From Bicyclus anynana (taxonomy: Eukaryota > Arthropoda > Insecta > Lepidoptera > Nymphalidae): 64,000 bases of DNA. Positions 40,512-51,887 of the stretch are shown here, one piece after another (position 1 is the stretch's first letter; every line of letters starts with the position of its first letter). The stretch is from contig NC_069093.1 of NCBI RefSeq assembly GCF_947172395.1, positions 13,365,561-13,429,560 on the forward strand. The letters run 5' to 3'. Below the pieces are notes generated by a model, which saw only the letters and a program-made list of their open reading frames with translations, was not told where the DNA came from and searched no databases. A program made the position numbers and the translations under genes.

Positions 40512-40910
40512 GGATTAAGTAAACTTGTAAACTACAGTTGAAGATTCCAAACAAAAAAAGGATATAAAGTGGGTATAGTCTTAAAAGAAGCCCACAACAA
40601 ATACAGGTATTTTTTTGGTTTTCATGAAAACAATTTCAATCGAACCTCGGGTAAAAATAACTTAGGACGCGGTACGCATGTGAATCGAGTTACAAATAGC
40701 TTAAATTCTCTCAGACCCTTTTTGCCAGTCCTGATTATTTTATTATGGTTACACACCCTTATCAAAGAGTGAAAAAAAAATCGAAAAGCACTTTCGAACA
40801 CTCAATTTATTTTTATATCACTTGAACGTGTCACCTTTCTTTTCCCTTGGTTTTTTTCTAAAAGGCTTGCAAGAAAATTTAAATAATTTCAGTGTCTTCA
40901 GTTGTAAATA
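40512..40910. other. No feature seen
   Basis: The 67-codon ORF at 40569-40772 has no recognisable domain. Confidence 0.35.
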
Positions 40911-40949
40911 ATATCGGGTGGAATGACAATATTTTTCAAATAATTTACT
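40911..40949 (+). repeat. 39-bp exact repeat, copy 2
   Basis: Partner of 39101-39139; it lies directly before the RTE-like fragment. Confidence 0.9.
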
Positions 40950-40956
40950 TTAATTA

Positions 40957-41205
40957 ATGAAAAATATAGCTGAAGTGACAACGGGGCGGGGACGTTGGGG
41001 TCCCAAAGTGCTGGAATGGCGACTCCGCACTAGTAAGCGCAGTGTTGGTCGACCCCCCACCAGGTGGACTGACGACATCAAGCGAGTCGCAGGGATTCGC
41101 TGGATGCAGGTGGCTCAGTATCGTGATGTTTGGAAGTCCCTACAAAAGGCCTATGTCCTGCAGTGGACGTCCATCGGCTGATATGATGATAATGAACGAA
41201 AAATA
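40957..41205 (+). pseudogene. RTE-like LINE, 3' end of reverse transcriptase ORF
   Basis: Residues from GRWGPKVLEWRLRTSKRSVG to VLQWTSIG (stop TGA at 41179-41181) equal the C-terminus of the 1.6-kb fragment with few changes. The 3' tail is reduced to ATATGATGATAATG. The first about ten codons of the open frame (MKNIAEVTT) are not part of the family. It is 5'-truncated and non-functional. Confidence 0.88.
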
Positions 41206-41436
41206 TTATCAAGAAATTTTAAAAATCAATTTATTTCGGATTCATTGATTTAAAGTAAGTAAGTTACTTTGCAAGCAATTTTGTAACGTCAAATGTAGGT
41301 AGTACCTAGTACCGAAGAAATTAATAAAACACTAACTTAAATTTGCTTAAACGTAAATTAGATATTCTGTAATACTAGTATTAAAACTGCAAAAGTAAGT
41401 TAATTTAATATTTACTTACTCGTCGGCTGGCTCATA

Positions 41437-41811
41437 TAGATAACGGACGCCGCGACTTCGTCCGCGTGGAATTTAATTTTTCACAAATCCCTCGGGAACC
41501 ATGGATTTTTCCTGGATAAAAAGTAACCTATGTGTTAATCCAAGCTATAATATATCTTAACACCAAATTTCAGCTTATTCGGTTTAGTAGTCGAGGCGTG
41601 AAAGAGTAACAAATATTCATATCATCAATATTATCAGTTTTCGCAAATCTCGGGACACCATGATTTTTTTCGGGATAAAAAATAGCTTATGTGTTAATCT
41701 AGAGTAAAATCTATTTCCATTCCAAATTTCAGCCAAATCGCTTCAGTAGTATCCAAACAAAGATACATGCAAACATCCATGCATACTTTCGCGTTTATAA
41801 TATTAGTAGGA
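41437..41811 (-). mobile_element. HEL-2 copy with internal duplication
   Basis: The minus strand begins A|TCCTACTAATATTATAAACG. The segment with TTTTATCCCG, GATTAACACATA and AAATTTCAGC occurs twice (41460-41630 and 41640-41770), as also in 44776-45177. The right terminus is decayed (GTTATC in place of CTAG). Confidence 0.8.
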
Positions 41812-42410
41812 TAAATAGTCAAATATTATGCTTGCTACTACTTTTATTATTTTATTTTATTACTTATTGCTTACTTACTTACTTAAACACGAGTGTTTAT
41901 GTAGTCAATAAAGCTTTAATAAAACAGTGAATATCCAAGTAATATACCCACAGATAATAAATTAAACATTAATTAAACACTGATAAGACATAAAGACGTA
42001 TTGTCCCTGATCCGTATTTATTGGATTAATGAAACTAATACTAAATAGATACGATCTTTAGTGCGTCCATTGTGACTTGTCCGTATTATACGCAGTTAAT
42101 CTGCGGTGCTAATAAATGTCACTCGGTTGACATTGAAATTAATTAACGCTGTCTCAGAGCGTTGTCAACTGTATTCCAAGATGTCGTTACTTTGGTAATG
42201 CGACTGATCACGTGTTTAATACGTTCGCTGCGGCACTGATTTTTCAGTACTGTCCTCTGGTGCATTACGAGGTACCTCATACTAAAACGTTATGTGTAAT
42301 ACGAATTTATAATACGAAAAAGCCTATACGAAACTGACCGCTTTTCGCTAGTTGGAGGCAGGTTCTCAGCAGCCTTCCGACCCTGTGGTATAGTCTTTAC
42401 AAATTAATGA
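41812..42410. other. No feature seen
   Basis: TTCGCTGCGGC with CATTACGAGGTACCTCATAC (42224-42282) resembles the start and one unit of the palindrome cluster at 59.9 kb; see the findings. Confidence 0.4.
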
Positions 42411-42700
42411 TATTAAATACTGTTTGATGTGTTACTAGCGCATGAAAAATGAGGCGCTCAAAAGAGAAAATTTATACAAAACACAATGTTAGTTGTGGTC
42501 AACAACGAACAATTAATACCTAAATATTGTCTACAATGTCGAGTGGTGTGTTTAAGAAGTGTAAAAACTAATTATACATAAATATATAATGGAATTAAAG
42601 ACAAAATTGTGCATGTATGCGCTCAGTGTTGTAGCCTATTATTCGGATTACTTTTTGCGGTGATTTTGTAGGGACTTAACCGATCTATAGTATAAAATTA
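42411..42700. mobile_element. MITE-1 copy
   Basis: Left end TATTAAATACTGTTTGATGTG and right end ATCTATAGTATAAAATTA are decayed inverted repeats. The interior matches the family: ATTGTCTACAATGTCG, GTGTGTTTAAGAAGTGTAAA, ACTTTTTGCGGTGATTTTG. Confidence 0.75.
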
Positions 42701-42731
42701 TCATTGTTACAAATAGTCAACTGACTAAAGG

Positions 42732-42761
42732 GCTTGTAAACTGTAGACTCAGTTTACAAGC
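42732..42761. repeat. Perfect inverted repeat, 12-bp arms
   Basis: GCTTGTAAACTG and CAGTTTACAAGC with a 6-base loop. One arm resembles the GCTTGTAAACT block of family L3. Confidence 0.75.
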
Positions 42762-42810
42762 ATTGATTTGAAATGAATTATTTTTTTGCTATTAGCTGTC
42801 TAGTCAACTA

Positions 42811-43198
42811 ATAAAATTCTCGTGTCACAGTTTTCGTTGCCATACTCCTCCAAAACGGCTTGACCGATTTTGATGAAATTTTTTATGCATATTTAGTAGG
42901 TCTGAGAATCGGCCAACATCTATTTTTCAAACCCCTAAATCCTAGGGTAGGGTAGTGGTAGGGTAGTGGTATGGTATAGGGATAGGGTAGGGGTAGGGTA
43001 GCGGTACGGTAGGGGTAGGGTAGGGTAGTGGTAGGGTAGGTTTATGGTATAGGGATAGGGTAGGGGTAGGGTAGCGGTAGGGGAGTTGTAGGGTAGGGTA
43101 GGGAAGGGGTAGAGTAGAGGTAGTGTAAGGTAGGGATAGGGAAGAAGTGCAAATAAATAAATGAATAAGTCAAAGCGAAGCTTGAGCGGGTCCGCTAG
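42811..43198 (+). mobile_element. HEL-3 copy with long (TAGGG)n tract
   Basis: Landmarks CTTGACCGATTTTGATGAAA and GAATCGGCCAACATC, then an irregular GGGTAG/GGGTAGTGGTA/GGGATA tract at 42945-43145, then AAGCGAAGCTTGAGCGGGTC and CGCTAG|T. The canonical TC start is not seen. It is the longest tract of the three HEL-3 copies. Confidence 0.8.
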
Positions 43199-44063
43199 TA
43201 TACATATATCTATCATTTACTTCCCATGTAGACAGGGGTTAGAAAGTGGTAAATTAGAACAGGACTATGATAACTGTCCACATAGAAATAGTTGCTCACA
43301 CCATTTCACACAATCCACAATGAATTATTACCAACAAGACCTTAGAAACGTTCAGAAAATGTAAATAGGGATCCGGTTCCTAACTTCGGACCTCGATCTA
43401 CCATGTGAAAAATTACTTTACTCAGAGAGTTAACTTGGTACAGTAAATTATTATTAGAACTAGTTTCGTAGGGCTAAGTGGCATTGGTTGATGAATTGGA
43501 CTGCAAAGAAGATTGTAGGATCTAATTTGAATTAGAAAGGAAGACAAAGTGTAAAAGCTGTAAATATTGATTTGATAACTGCAAATTAGATAATGTCTTG
43601 CGAAAGAGTTACAGATTAACACTTTTGAGTAAAACAAGTGTTGCTAAAATGGACTGGAAAAAGGGTCCTAGAAATTAATATGAGGTACCTACCTACTTGG
43701 AATTTACAGGTGATGAAAATTGTAAATAATAATGAAAAAAAGCTGTAAATAAAGTCAGCTTATATCAGCGAAATAGAGATAGGAATCTTGCAAAGGAGAT
43801 ACATTTTTTTTTAAATTTATACATAATAATGAAATATAAAACACGACTAAACACGGGAATTTGAATTGAATTGTTCGTTGAATGAACAGACTCATGATTA
43901 AGAGCCCCTTATAGTTTCGAAAGTAGTCGGGCAAACTCTGACAATAATCACATGAACTTTAGCTTGTTATTTTATTATAGTCATAATTCTGGAGATACAA
44001 TATAATAAATAACCATAAAAAGTTTTATTAAAATTCATTCATGACTACAGTTAACTAATTTAA
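43199..44063. other. No feature seen
   Basis: No supported gene. CCCCTTATAGTTTCGAAAG (43906-43924) may be old transposon debris. Confidence 0.3.
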
Positions 44064-44251
44064 CTATACTAATACTATAAAGAGTTTGTTCGTTTGATTG
44101 AATGCGCAAATCTCAGGAACTACTGGTCCGAAATAAAAAAATTTTCAGTGTTAGATAGCCCATTTGTCGAGGAAGGCTATAGGCTATATATTTTCCCCGT
44201 ATTCATACGTGAACGGGAACCACGCAGGTAAAACCGCGCGCCTTCAGCTAG
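44064..44251 (+). mobile_element. HEL-1 copy (Helitron-like)
   Basis: It starts ACTATACTAATACTATAAAG (the usual TC has become AC) and ends GCGCCTTCAGCTAG|T. The core is well preserved. Confidence 0.85.
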
Positions 44252-44775
44252 TTCTTCCATAAAAGTGTAGAGAAACTAGTTAATTCGTAAATAAAAGTTA
44301 GCAAAAGTAAAAGCCAGTTCGTGGATACGCATGTCTACGTGGCGGCAAAAGTCGATAATCCACTAAGTTAAAGTTTACGAGCCGTAGTTACCACGGATAG
44401 TCTCATGATATACACGTATATTGAGGTGATATATGGGGTTCCTTTATGGCTGTTTTCCAACCCTCCGGCACCCCCTTTTAGTCTTTTGATGTACTCGATT
44501 ACGGAGCGGATGCCAACTGTTTACATAGTTGCGTACGAAGGCGAACCTTGATGGAAATTATTTGGCTGAGTTAATTACGTGTTGTTGTTCTGTGGCAATT
44601 AGATGTTTTCTATTAAATATACCAATGGATTACGTTTATTTTTATAATCAGACTATTACGAATCGATTTAAAAAGATATAATATGACAGCTGTCAGCTGT
44701 CAAACGCACCAACATGGCGTCAATGTTGCTCATTCGGCCGACATACACGAAAAACTGGCTTTATTGATATTTTTA
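44252..44775. other. No gene seen; one palindromic candidate site
   Basis: Apart from the TGACAG palindrome (next entry) nothing is supported. Confidence 0.35.
44684..44702. promoter_or_regulatory. Candidate TALE-homeodomain site
   Basis: TGACAGCTGTCAGCTGTCA holds the palindrome TGACAG-CTGTCA, the paired half-site known for Meis/Homothorax/TGIF-type factors, plus one more half-site. In isolation this is only a candidate. Confidence 0.3.
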
Positions 44776-45177
44776 CTAGCGGACGCCCGCGACTTCGTCC
44801 GCGTGGAATTTAGTTTTTCACAAATCCCTAGGGAACCGTGGATTTTTCCGGGATAAAAAGTAGCCTATGTGTTAATCCATGCTATAATATATCACAATAC
44901 CAAATTTCAGCTAATTCGGTTCAGTAGTCGAGGCGTGAAAGAGTAACAAACATTCATATCATTAAAATCATCAGTTTTCGCAAATCTCGGGAAACCATGG
45001 ATTTTTTTCGAGATAAAAAGTAGCCTATGTTTTAATCCAGAGTAAAATCCATTTCCATTCCAAATTTTAGCCAAATCGCTTCAGTAGTAGCGGATTTAAA
45101 GAGTAACAAACATCCAAAAATCCAAACATACATCCAAACATCCATACAAACTTTCGCGTTTATAATATTAAGTAGGA
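44776..45177 (-). mobile_element. HEL-2 copy with internal duplication, complete ends
   Basis: The minus strand runs A|TCCTACTTAATATTATAAACG to GGCGTCCGCTAG|T, with hairpin arms GCGGACG and CGTCCGC. It has the same doubled core as the 41.4-kb copy, so the doubled form is an established subfamily rather than a one-off event. Confidence 0.88.
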
Positions 45178-45972
45178 TGGGATAGGAAGTAGGATACACG
45201 TAATATTACTGATATTTTCAACTACAAATACCTAGTTCCTAAACTAGTAGAAAGGAAACTAGTATAAAGAGGTAAGAATTGATTGTTTGTTTATTTGTTA
45301 CGATTTGACTCAAAAATTACTCGACTGATTTTAATTTTTTTTTCATCATTAGAAAGCTACATCTCCAACAAGTAATTGTATCTGTGGCTTGAACTAACTT
45401 TTTTATTGTCTATGACTGTCGTCTCTCTTATCTATGATGATGGTTGTATAAAGTTCTAGAAAACTGAGTAGGTATTTCTATTTCAAAGCCCTCAGTACTC
45501 GAATTTAGAACATTACGATCCAAAGCCGAATAAAATCTACGAAGCAGATATCGTACAATATGATATATTAGTAAATACCTGCCTTCCAAACCGGTGGTAA
45601 TCTTTACAAAATAGTCAATGTAATACAAGAAATAAATTTCGAAATTTAAAATTAAAGAGCTTCTTTTTTTTATTTATGTTACGGCCTTGGATACAAGTCC
45701 TTTTAGGCCTAAGGGGCTTCGAGACAATTAAACCGCAGACTTTCTACGCAGACCAACGACCCTTTATCATAACACTCGCACCGCAAATACGGTTGTTTGA
45801 GTTAGAGTTCCTCATCTTATCGGATTTCTGACAAGTGTGCGACGTTTGACGTACAGCCACAGATTATATTGTTGTCTAGATACCCGTACCGTGTGCTATG
45901 GTATAAGGGTGCATTTACACTTAGCGAATACAACTGACTGCAGTTAAGTGCTTTTGTGCATAAATTTAACGA
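45178..45972. other. No gene seen; possible old repeats
   Basis: 45280-45390 is weakly HEL-like. 45665-45800 may be a tRNA-derived SINE remnant. Neither is firm. Confidence 0.3.
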
Positions 45973-46282
45973 TATTTTATGCTAAAGTTATGGCATTAGC
46001 ACGTCAAAACTGAGGCGGGCAATTAAAGAGCATGTAAACAACGAAAGTTATATAAACAAATAATATGTAAATATTGTTTACATTATCAAGATGTGTGTTT
46101 AAGAAGTGTAAAACTATACATAACAACATAGATAAATATATTATAATGTATGTAAATACAAAATTGTGCATGTGTGCTCAGTGGAGTAGCTAAATTCGGA
46201 TCACTTTTTGCGGTGATTTTTAAGCACATTATCATAGTAAATGTTTTGTAGGCACGTCACATATAAATCTATAGTAGAAAAT
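45973..46282. mobile_element. MITE-1 copy
   Basis: Left end ATTTTATGCTAAAGTTATGGC, right end ATCTATAGTAGAAAAT. Interior landmarks ATGTGTGTTTAAGAAGTG and CACTTTTTGCGGTGATTTT agree with the family. A short insertion (about 30 bp) lies near the right end. Confidence 0.75.
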
Positions 46283-46307
46283 CTTTGCATAAACTTGTGT
46301 TTAACTT

Positions 46308-46623
46308 CATTATTTATCAACCCATATTCGGCTCACTGCTGAGCTCGATTCTCCTCTCAGAATGAGAGTGGTTAGGCCAATAGTCCACCACGCTGGCCCA
46401 ATGCGGAATGGCAGACTTCTCACACGCAGAGAATTATGAAAGTTCTCCTAGAATGCTGGTTTCCTCAGGATGTTTTTCCTTCACCGTTTTGAGACACGTG
46501 ATATTTAATTTCTTAAAATGTACAAAACTGAAAAAGTTGGAGGTGCATGCCCCCGATCGGATTCGAACCCACACCCTCCGGAATCGGAGGCAGAGGTCAT
46601 ATCCACTGGGCTATCACAGCTCA
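46308..46623 (-). mobile_element. SINE-B copy, full length
   Basis: On the minus strand GCTGTGATAGCCCAGTGG (A box) and GGTTCGAATCC (B box) are intact. The three overlapping short plus-strand ORFs are spurious. Confidence 0.92.
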
Positions 46624-47045
46624 AGCTCGGTGTTTATCTTACCTGGTTTTTATTGAGGCATTTTTTTTGGTTATACTCAGAAAATATGATAGAAGACATC
46701 AATCTACATTTAAACACAAGATCAAAATAACACATAACGGCGTATGTCAACAGTTTGAAGAACAATGCCTATCATGCAGCGCTTCCCCGTAACATTTTTA
46801 TGACAAAACTTAATGACGAGAGACGCTTTTCACAACCACAAGGGAGGTAAGCACCCACCCTTCTGTTTGACTCGAAACGCATCTATATAATATGACTACT
46901 CACTACTATATAGCTTCTATTATAAAGCTGTATTTCCACATGACGGAGATGACAAAAGTCCGGGCCATATTTATTCAAATCTATCAGACTACAGTCAGAC
47001 TAGGCCAGACAATTGTTATTTTATAAAAGTAAAAATTCTGTCAGC
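46624..47045. other. No feature seen
   Basis: No supported gene or repeat. Confidence 0.35.
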
Positions 47046-47290
47046 CTATTTTCCTTTCCAGTGGCTCTAACATGTGCCCAACGAGATAGGTTTGTCGTGA
47101 AGAGATTGGTTGACATTTGTCTAAATAGACAAATGTCAAACTATTCGCGATGCAACCGGAAACATCGCTATCTCTTTCATCGCTTGTTGGGACGAAAGAG
47201 ATGGGAGTGGGACAACTCTGCCGCCATTGAACTACATTTTGTTTATCTCTCTTCACTTGGTCGCATGTTAGCGGATCAGATACGTAGGTG
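47046..47290. mobile_element. Possible MITE with imperfect inverted ends
   Basis: GCTCTAACATGTGCCCAACG near the left and, in reverse complement, CCGCTAACATGCGACCAAGT at the right are similar. A perfect 14-bp hairpin (47110-47123 with 47126-47139) lies inside. The 126-codon ORF across it shows no domain. Single copy, so tentative. Confidence 0.4.
47110..47139. repeat. Perfect inverted repeat, 14-bp arms
   Basis: TTGACATTTGTCTA-AA-TAGACAAATGTCAA. Confidence 0.9.
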
Positions 47291-47506
47291 TAATAATCAT
47301 CAATTAAAGTTTAGAGTACCCCCTATTATGATAATAGGAGGTACCTACTCCAAACTCTACAACAACTCAGTTTTAATCTCTCCAAGACCTTGAATCTGAC
47401 AAGTCTTTATCAGTGTCAGGGTCTAGGCCTTGTTTTTTTTTAGAGGAAATATCTAAAAACAGTTTTCTCATGATACGAAAATAATTACTCCATCCACGCC
47501 AAAAAT

Positions 47507-47860
47507 CTGCGACTTATTAACCCACGACGCAAACAGAGGATGTTATAAGTTTGACGCGTCTGTCTGTCAGTCTGTCTGTGGCACCATAACTCTGAACGCA
47601 TGAAGCGATTTCAATTTAGTTTTTTTTTGTATCAAGATATATTTGATGAAAATCGGTTGAGCCGATTAAAAGTTGTGAGGGTTGAAAGTGGGGAAGAACA
47701 ACCGAATGTCTGCAAATATACTCGAGTGAGGTCTTAAATGAAAGCGCACTGAAACAGAGTATTGACGACTTGATCGTGACAATAGTTCCATGACATTCGG
47801 GGGGTTTTCAAAATTTTCAATTTTATGTTAATAGAGTCAGGGCTTGGTACCCTGACTCTG
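47507..47860. mobile_element. Probable transposon-derived repeat
   Basis: CGCAAACAGAGGATGTTATA, GTCTGTCTGTCAGTCTGTC, GAAAATCGGTTGAGCCG and the GAGTCAGGG...CCTGACTC pair (47835-47869) are the kind of sequence seen in insect Helitron or LINE 3' regions. No second copy is in the window. Confidence 0.4.
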
Positions 47861-49862
47861 ATTAGTCTGGATGAACCTTCAAGTGACAATTGCGTAATTA
47901 GCCTGCGCTACTCATTTCTGCCAGCGCCGAGTTTTATTTTAACCTCAATTTTTCATGAGACTACAAAATGGGAGAGGTTTAATATGAGGAGCTATTATTT
48001 TTAAATTTTTATGCGCTAATTTTAAAAACGTATGGCTGGTATTTCTATAATAAAAATCTTGTTATAACATACATTTTATTCTATCCTTTTTGTTAAAATG
48101 TACATCGTACTTGATGATGTGTCTAGACATGTTGGTGATTATCTTTGCCTGTGTCTAGTTTTTTTTTCTTTAATGCAATGCCCATCTTGGTCTTGGTAAG
48201 GAATTGTTGTTATTTTATCAACACACGGCACTTACTCAACACGAAAAAAAAAATCATTTTATCAGAATCAGGGAATTTCGAATTAATCTTTGGCTCGTAG
48301 TCGAAACTCGAAATAACTACGTGTAATTATTCCATTTTCCCCAACAACTTAACGTCCAAAGTACAATTAAAGTTTCCTCTTTTAGGTACTCGTAACAAGA
48401 AGGGAGTTTGACAATTATCCCAAAGAGATCTCGAAACTACATCCCTTTGACATAATTCGGCCCTGTTGTCCCGTCGAGGATTCCATCACTCACTTTTAAT
48501 TCAATTTCAAGATATTGCAGGGTTAAGCGGAATTCACCAAATGTAAATTACCATATTTTATGAATAAGACTGAAACTCGTGAATAGTGGTTTGAACACTC
48601 GAGACGAAGTTGTGGCCTGTAGCCACCGTCTACAGACGTATTTATTATGTTAATTAACGTCTGAGTTCTACTTGCCTGATTTACACGAATTTTTACTCGA
48701 CTGCGTCAGAAGGAGGGTGATGTTTTTTACATGGTCTATATCAATAAGATGATCTAAAATGTTTCTTTGACCCTTCTCAAGATATTTATTTTTTTAACTT
48801 AGTAAAATAACCATACTATGCCTATTTACAACTACAGAAAACATAATGTACTTAATTATTTTAGTTTTTTCGGACACTGAACATATTCACACTTTGATTG
48901 GCGACAAATTCAACTTGCTTTTAAGACACTAATCAGAGTCAGAGAGTGTCTTAAGGCCCTACCATCTGCGTTAAAAAAATAACACCGAATATTATTTAAG
49001 AAGAAAAAAAATTTAATTTTAAACGTAATTTAACAATTAAACGTCTCCCACTCAAAATGAAGCTGCAGCTATAACAACAGCGCTAGTTTTCAGTGGGATC
49101 CTCTAAAAGGGTGATGTTTACCGTAAAGGCACTCGTTTTTTTCAATTTCAATTATAGTAGTATTTTTAAGCAGAAAGTATTTTCTCTAACATCGGCTAGA
49201 CCATGCTATGCACCAATTTGAAAAATCTTATTTCTCTCAGAAAAGTCTACATCAACGCGTATTGCATGAAAAAGGTTTATAGCGATGAAAATGTCTACAA
49301 AACCAGTCACATTATATACTCATTAAAAGATTGTAAGAACGCCGCAGGTCTGCGCGGGGAAAAATTGAGACATACAAGAAAATGGCGGCTCTATATCAAA
49401 AGGGCCGAAAACTGCGTGCATTAAAACGTTCCACACGAACGGTGTCCCACCCCGCTTGAACACAAAGACGAAAGATGGAGCCACTCCATTCGAATTTGTC
49501 GGCGAAGAAAAATAGTAGGCACCTGCAACTAAATGCATTGAGGGTGCGGTATGGTCCACATAATTTTTGAATTTCCAGGAATGTCCCTCTCATTTTAAGT
49601 AATTATTTACTCATCTTCATCAGCATTTATTATAGTCTTATTACCTTATTAACACGTTTTTATTAACTTCACTTGTAAGTATGTATGTAAGAAAATCTTG
49701 GAATCTTAATTTAACCAACTTCCCGGTCTTCGATTAGGATGAAATTTTGCACACGCTCTGAGTTCTGATGACAATACATGATTAGCTAAGAAACGTCATT
49801 ATAAGTCGAATCCAATATGGCGGCCTCCCCAAGATGGCGGACTGACTGTTTGAAATATGACA
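47861..49862. other. 2 kb without recognised repeat or gene
   Basis: Longest repeat-free stretch of the window. Short ORFs at 49203-49424 (plus) and 49323-49593 (minus) overlap on opposite strands and show no recognisable domain. If unique sequence or a hidden exon exists in the window, this is the best place to look. Confidence 0.35.
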
Positions 49863-50166
49863 GCCTCGTGGCGCGGTGGATTTACAAGACGGAGATCCTG
49901 GGTTCGATACCCAGCTGGGCCGATTGATGTTTTCTTAATTGGTCCAGGTCTGGCTGGTGAGAGGCCTCGGCCGTGGCTAGTTACAACCCTACCGACAAAG
50001 ACGTACCGCCGCCAAGTGATTTAGGGTTTCGGTACGATGCCGTGTAGAAACCGAAAGGGATGTGGATTTTTATCCTCCTCCTAATAAGTTAGCTCGCTTC
50101 TATCTTAGGTTGCATCATCACGTAAGATTGCAGTTAAGGGCTAATTTGTAAAGAATGAAAAAAAAA
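49863..50166 (+). mobile_element. SINE-A copy, nearly full length
   Basis: GCCTCGTGGCGCGGTGGATT (the A box region has lost about 12 bp), an intact B box GGTTCGATACC-like, the full body and an A tail at 50158-50166. Confidence 0.88.
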
Positions 50167-51009
50167 TTGTTGTAGATGGAATTGGTTTCTAAGGCACATG
50201 GTTGAGTGCGAGAAAACAGATTTTATCCGGCTTAAATTATCCCGGGAAAGTTAATATTTGTGGTAACCCTTAGGTGTTGGCTGGTACAGAGTGCGAGTCG
50301 TTTGAAGTGCGCTCATTTTGTTCGTCTGAGAGCTGACATGTCGTATCATTACGCACATGTGTCGAGGGCGCGAATTTTGGAGCTCGGAAATGTTAGTTTT
50401 TATGTCTATTTTGACAGCTTTGTTGGGATTTTCGAGTGTTTTTCTATCCCGTGGTGTTTGACTGAGTGGGGGAGTTTTGGGTAGGTAGTCGTCTCTTAAA
50501 AGCTTATTGGGAGGGTGCAAAAAATGATTGAACATTTTCACATCACATTCAAAGATATAAAGTTATTAAAAGGATGCTAGAATTCCTCTGTAAGGCTTTG
50601 TAATTATGTTATTTTCATTATATGTACCTCAATATAGATCTATGAGTTGGTATAACGTTGAAAACTTACAAAAGGTTTAGATAGATTGAATCTCCTCTTG
50701 TTTGTGACATTTACCATCTACTAGCGCAACCTTCATGTGTCATTGTTTGAGAAATATCGTTAGGGTTTATATTAATCTAATCCAATCGGAATTTTCGTCC
50801 TATTATTTATTTAAATGTCTGTTACTCAATCACGCAACGACTAGACATATTTAAATGAAATTTTATGGATAGAACATTTTTATCCCGATTTATAGTGTCG
50901 GAGTTTTATCGTGGTTTCATAATTTTTGGAATTAACTTTCTGTGTAGACCTCTACGATAAGTTTCGCTCTTATCTTATGTAGAAAACACAGCACACTTAC
51001 CATTTACTG
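50167..51009. other. No feature seen
   Basis: 50817-50900 is faintly HEL-like. The ORFs at 50251-50541 have no recognisable domain. Confidence 0.3.
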
Positions 51010-51082
51010 CCTCCTGGTCTAGTGATAACTGTATGTGCCATCGGATCACGAGGACTTGGGTTCGAGTCCTCGATCAGCCTTT
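51010..51082 (+). repeat. tRNA-like sequence with perfect B box
   Basis: TGGTCTAGTGAT (A-box-like) and GGTTCGAGTCC (perfect B box) are correctly spaced. The T arm GAGGAC...GTCCTC pairs fully, but no acceptor stem closes. It is best read as a tRNA-derived SINE head or a decayed tRNA pseudogene. Confidence 0.55.
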
Positions 51083-51694
51083 AAAAATATCATTCAGCTT
51101 TTATTTATTTCAAAATCATTACTTTCTCAATAGATTCATCAGAATAAAGATGCATAGTTGCATACCTAAAATACTTCCTCACAACGCACAACCAGACTTA
51201 TTTAGGTTGTTTTTATAGATTTTAATTCAAATCAGTCTCGTTATATAGGAGCAGTTAACATTTCCTCTGGATTTGCTCGCAGTAATGTCTAAAGGAATAA
51301 TTGCGGCGATTCCGTTTCGGTTATTAGATTTTCCGGAGCCGACTCGGAATCCATTTTGAAGTTGATATTTGTAATAAATTTTTATTTGCTCTTTAACTTC
51401 GCTTCGTGGCTTTATTGAGGTGCTTTGGGCGTTGGTGTGGGGGAGATTTCTTTTCCGGTGAAGTTCTTTCACGATTGTTTTTATCAATCAACTACATAAA
51501 GCATCAACTATCTATAGCTGAATAATTTTTGTCTAACTACTGGTGGTTTTAGTAAATTATTATTGAAAAGTATAGTTTCACGACAAGCATTCTATTAATC
51601 TGCTGTAGTATGTAGCCCAGACTGTTTGTATATGAGAAGTCGGTTAACAAATGAGCTTAAATTGGATGACTTTATCTTGCGACTTGATTTGATG
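51083..51694. other. No feature seen
   Basis: No supported gene or repeat. Confidence 0.35.
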
Positions 51695-51801
51695 ACAGTG
51701 GAATTCAGTTTTTCACAAATCCCGCAGGAATCATGATTTTATTCGGGATAAAAGTGTGTGTGAAAAGCGTATGTGTTAATCCAGAGTAAAATCTGGAAAA
51801 A

Positions 51802-51841
51802 CTGAAATTTTGAATGGAAATAGATCCATTCAAAATTTCAG
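51802..51841. repeat. Perfect inverted repeat, 17-bp arms
   Basis: CTGAAATTTTGAATGGA at 51802-51818 pairs with 51825-51841. The loop AATAGA continues the inverse of the family sequence TCTATT that stands before TCCATTC in other copies. Confidence 0.95.
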
Positions 51842-51885
51842 CTAAATCGTATCAATTGCCGCACCTTAAAGAAGGAACAAACATA

Positions 51886-51887
<2 letters not shown>

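Noticed and set aside
47013..47393. 126-codon plus-strand ORF
   Set aside because: It covers a possible MITE with a perfect hairpin; no domain, and a weak case for coding.
49203..49593. Overlapping short ORFs on both strands as a hidden gene
   Set aside because: No domain, no splice evidence visible, and codon make-up looks random.
51010..51082. Functional tRNA gene
   Set aside because: The A and B boxes are good, but the acceptor stem does not pair and no sensible anticodon arm is seen.
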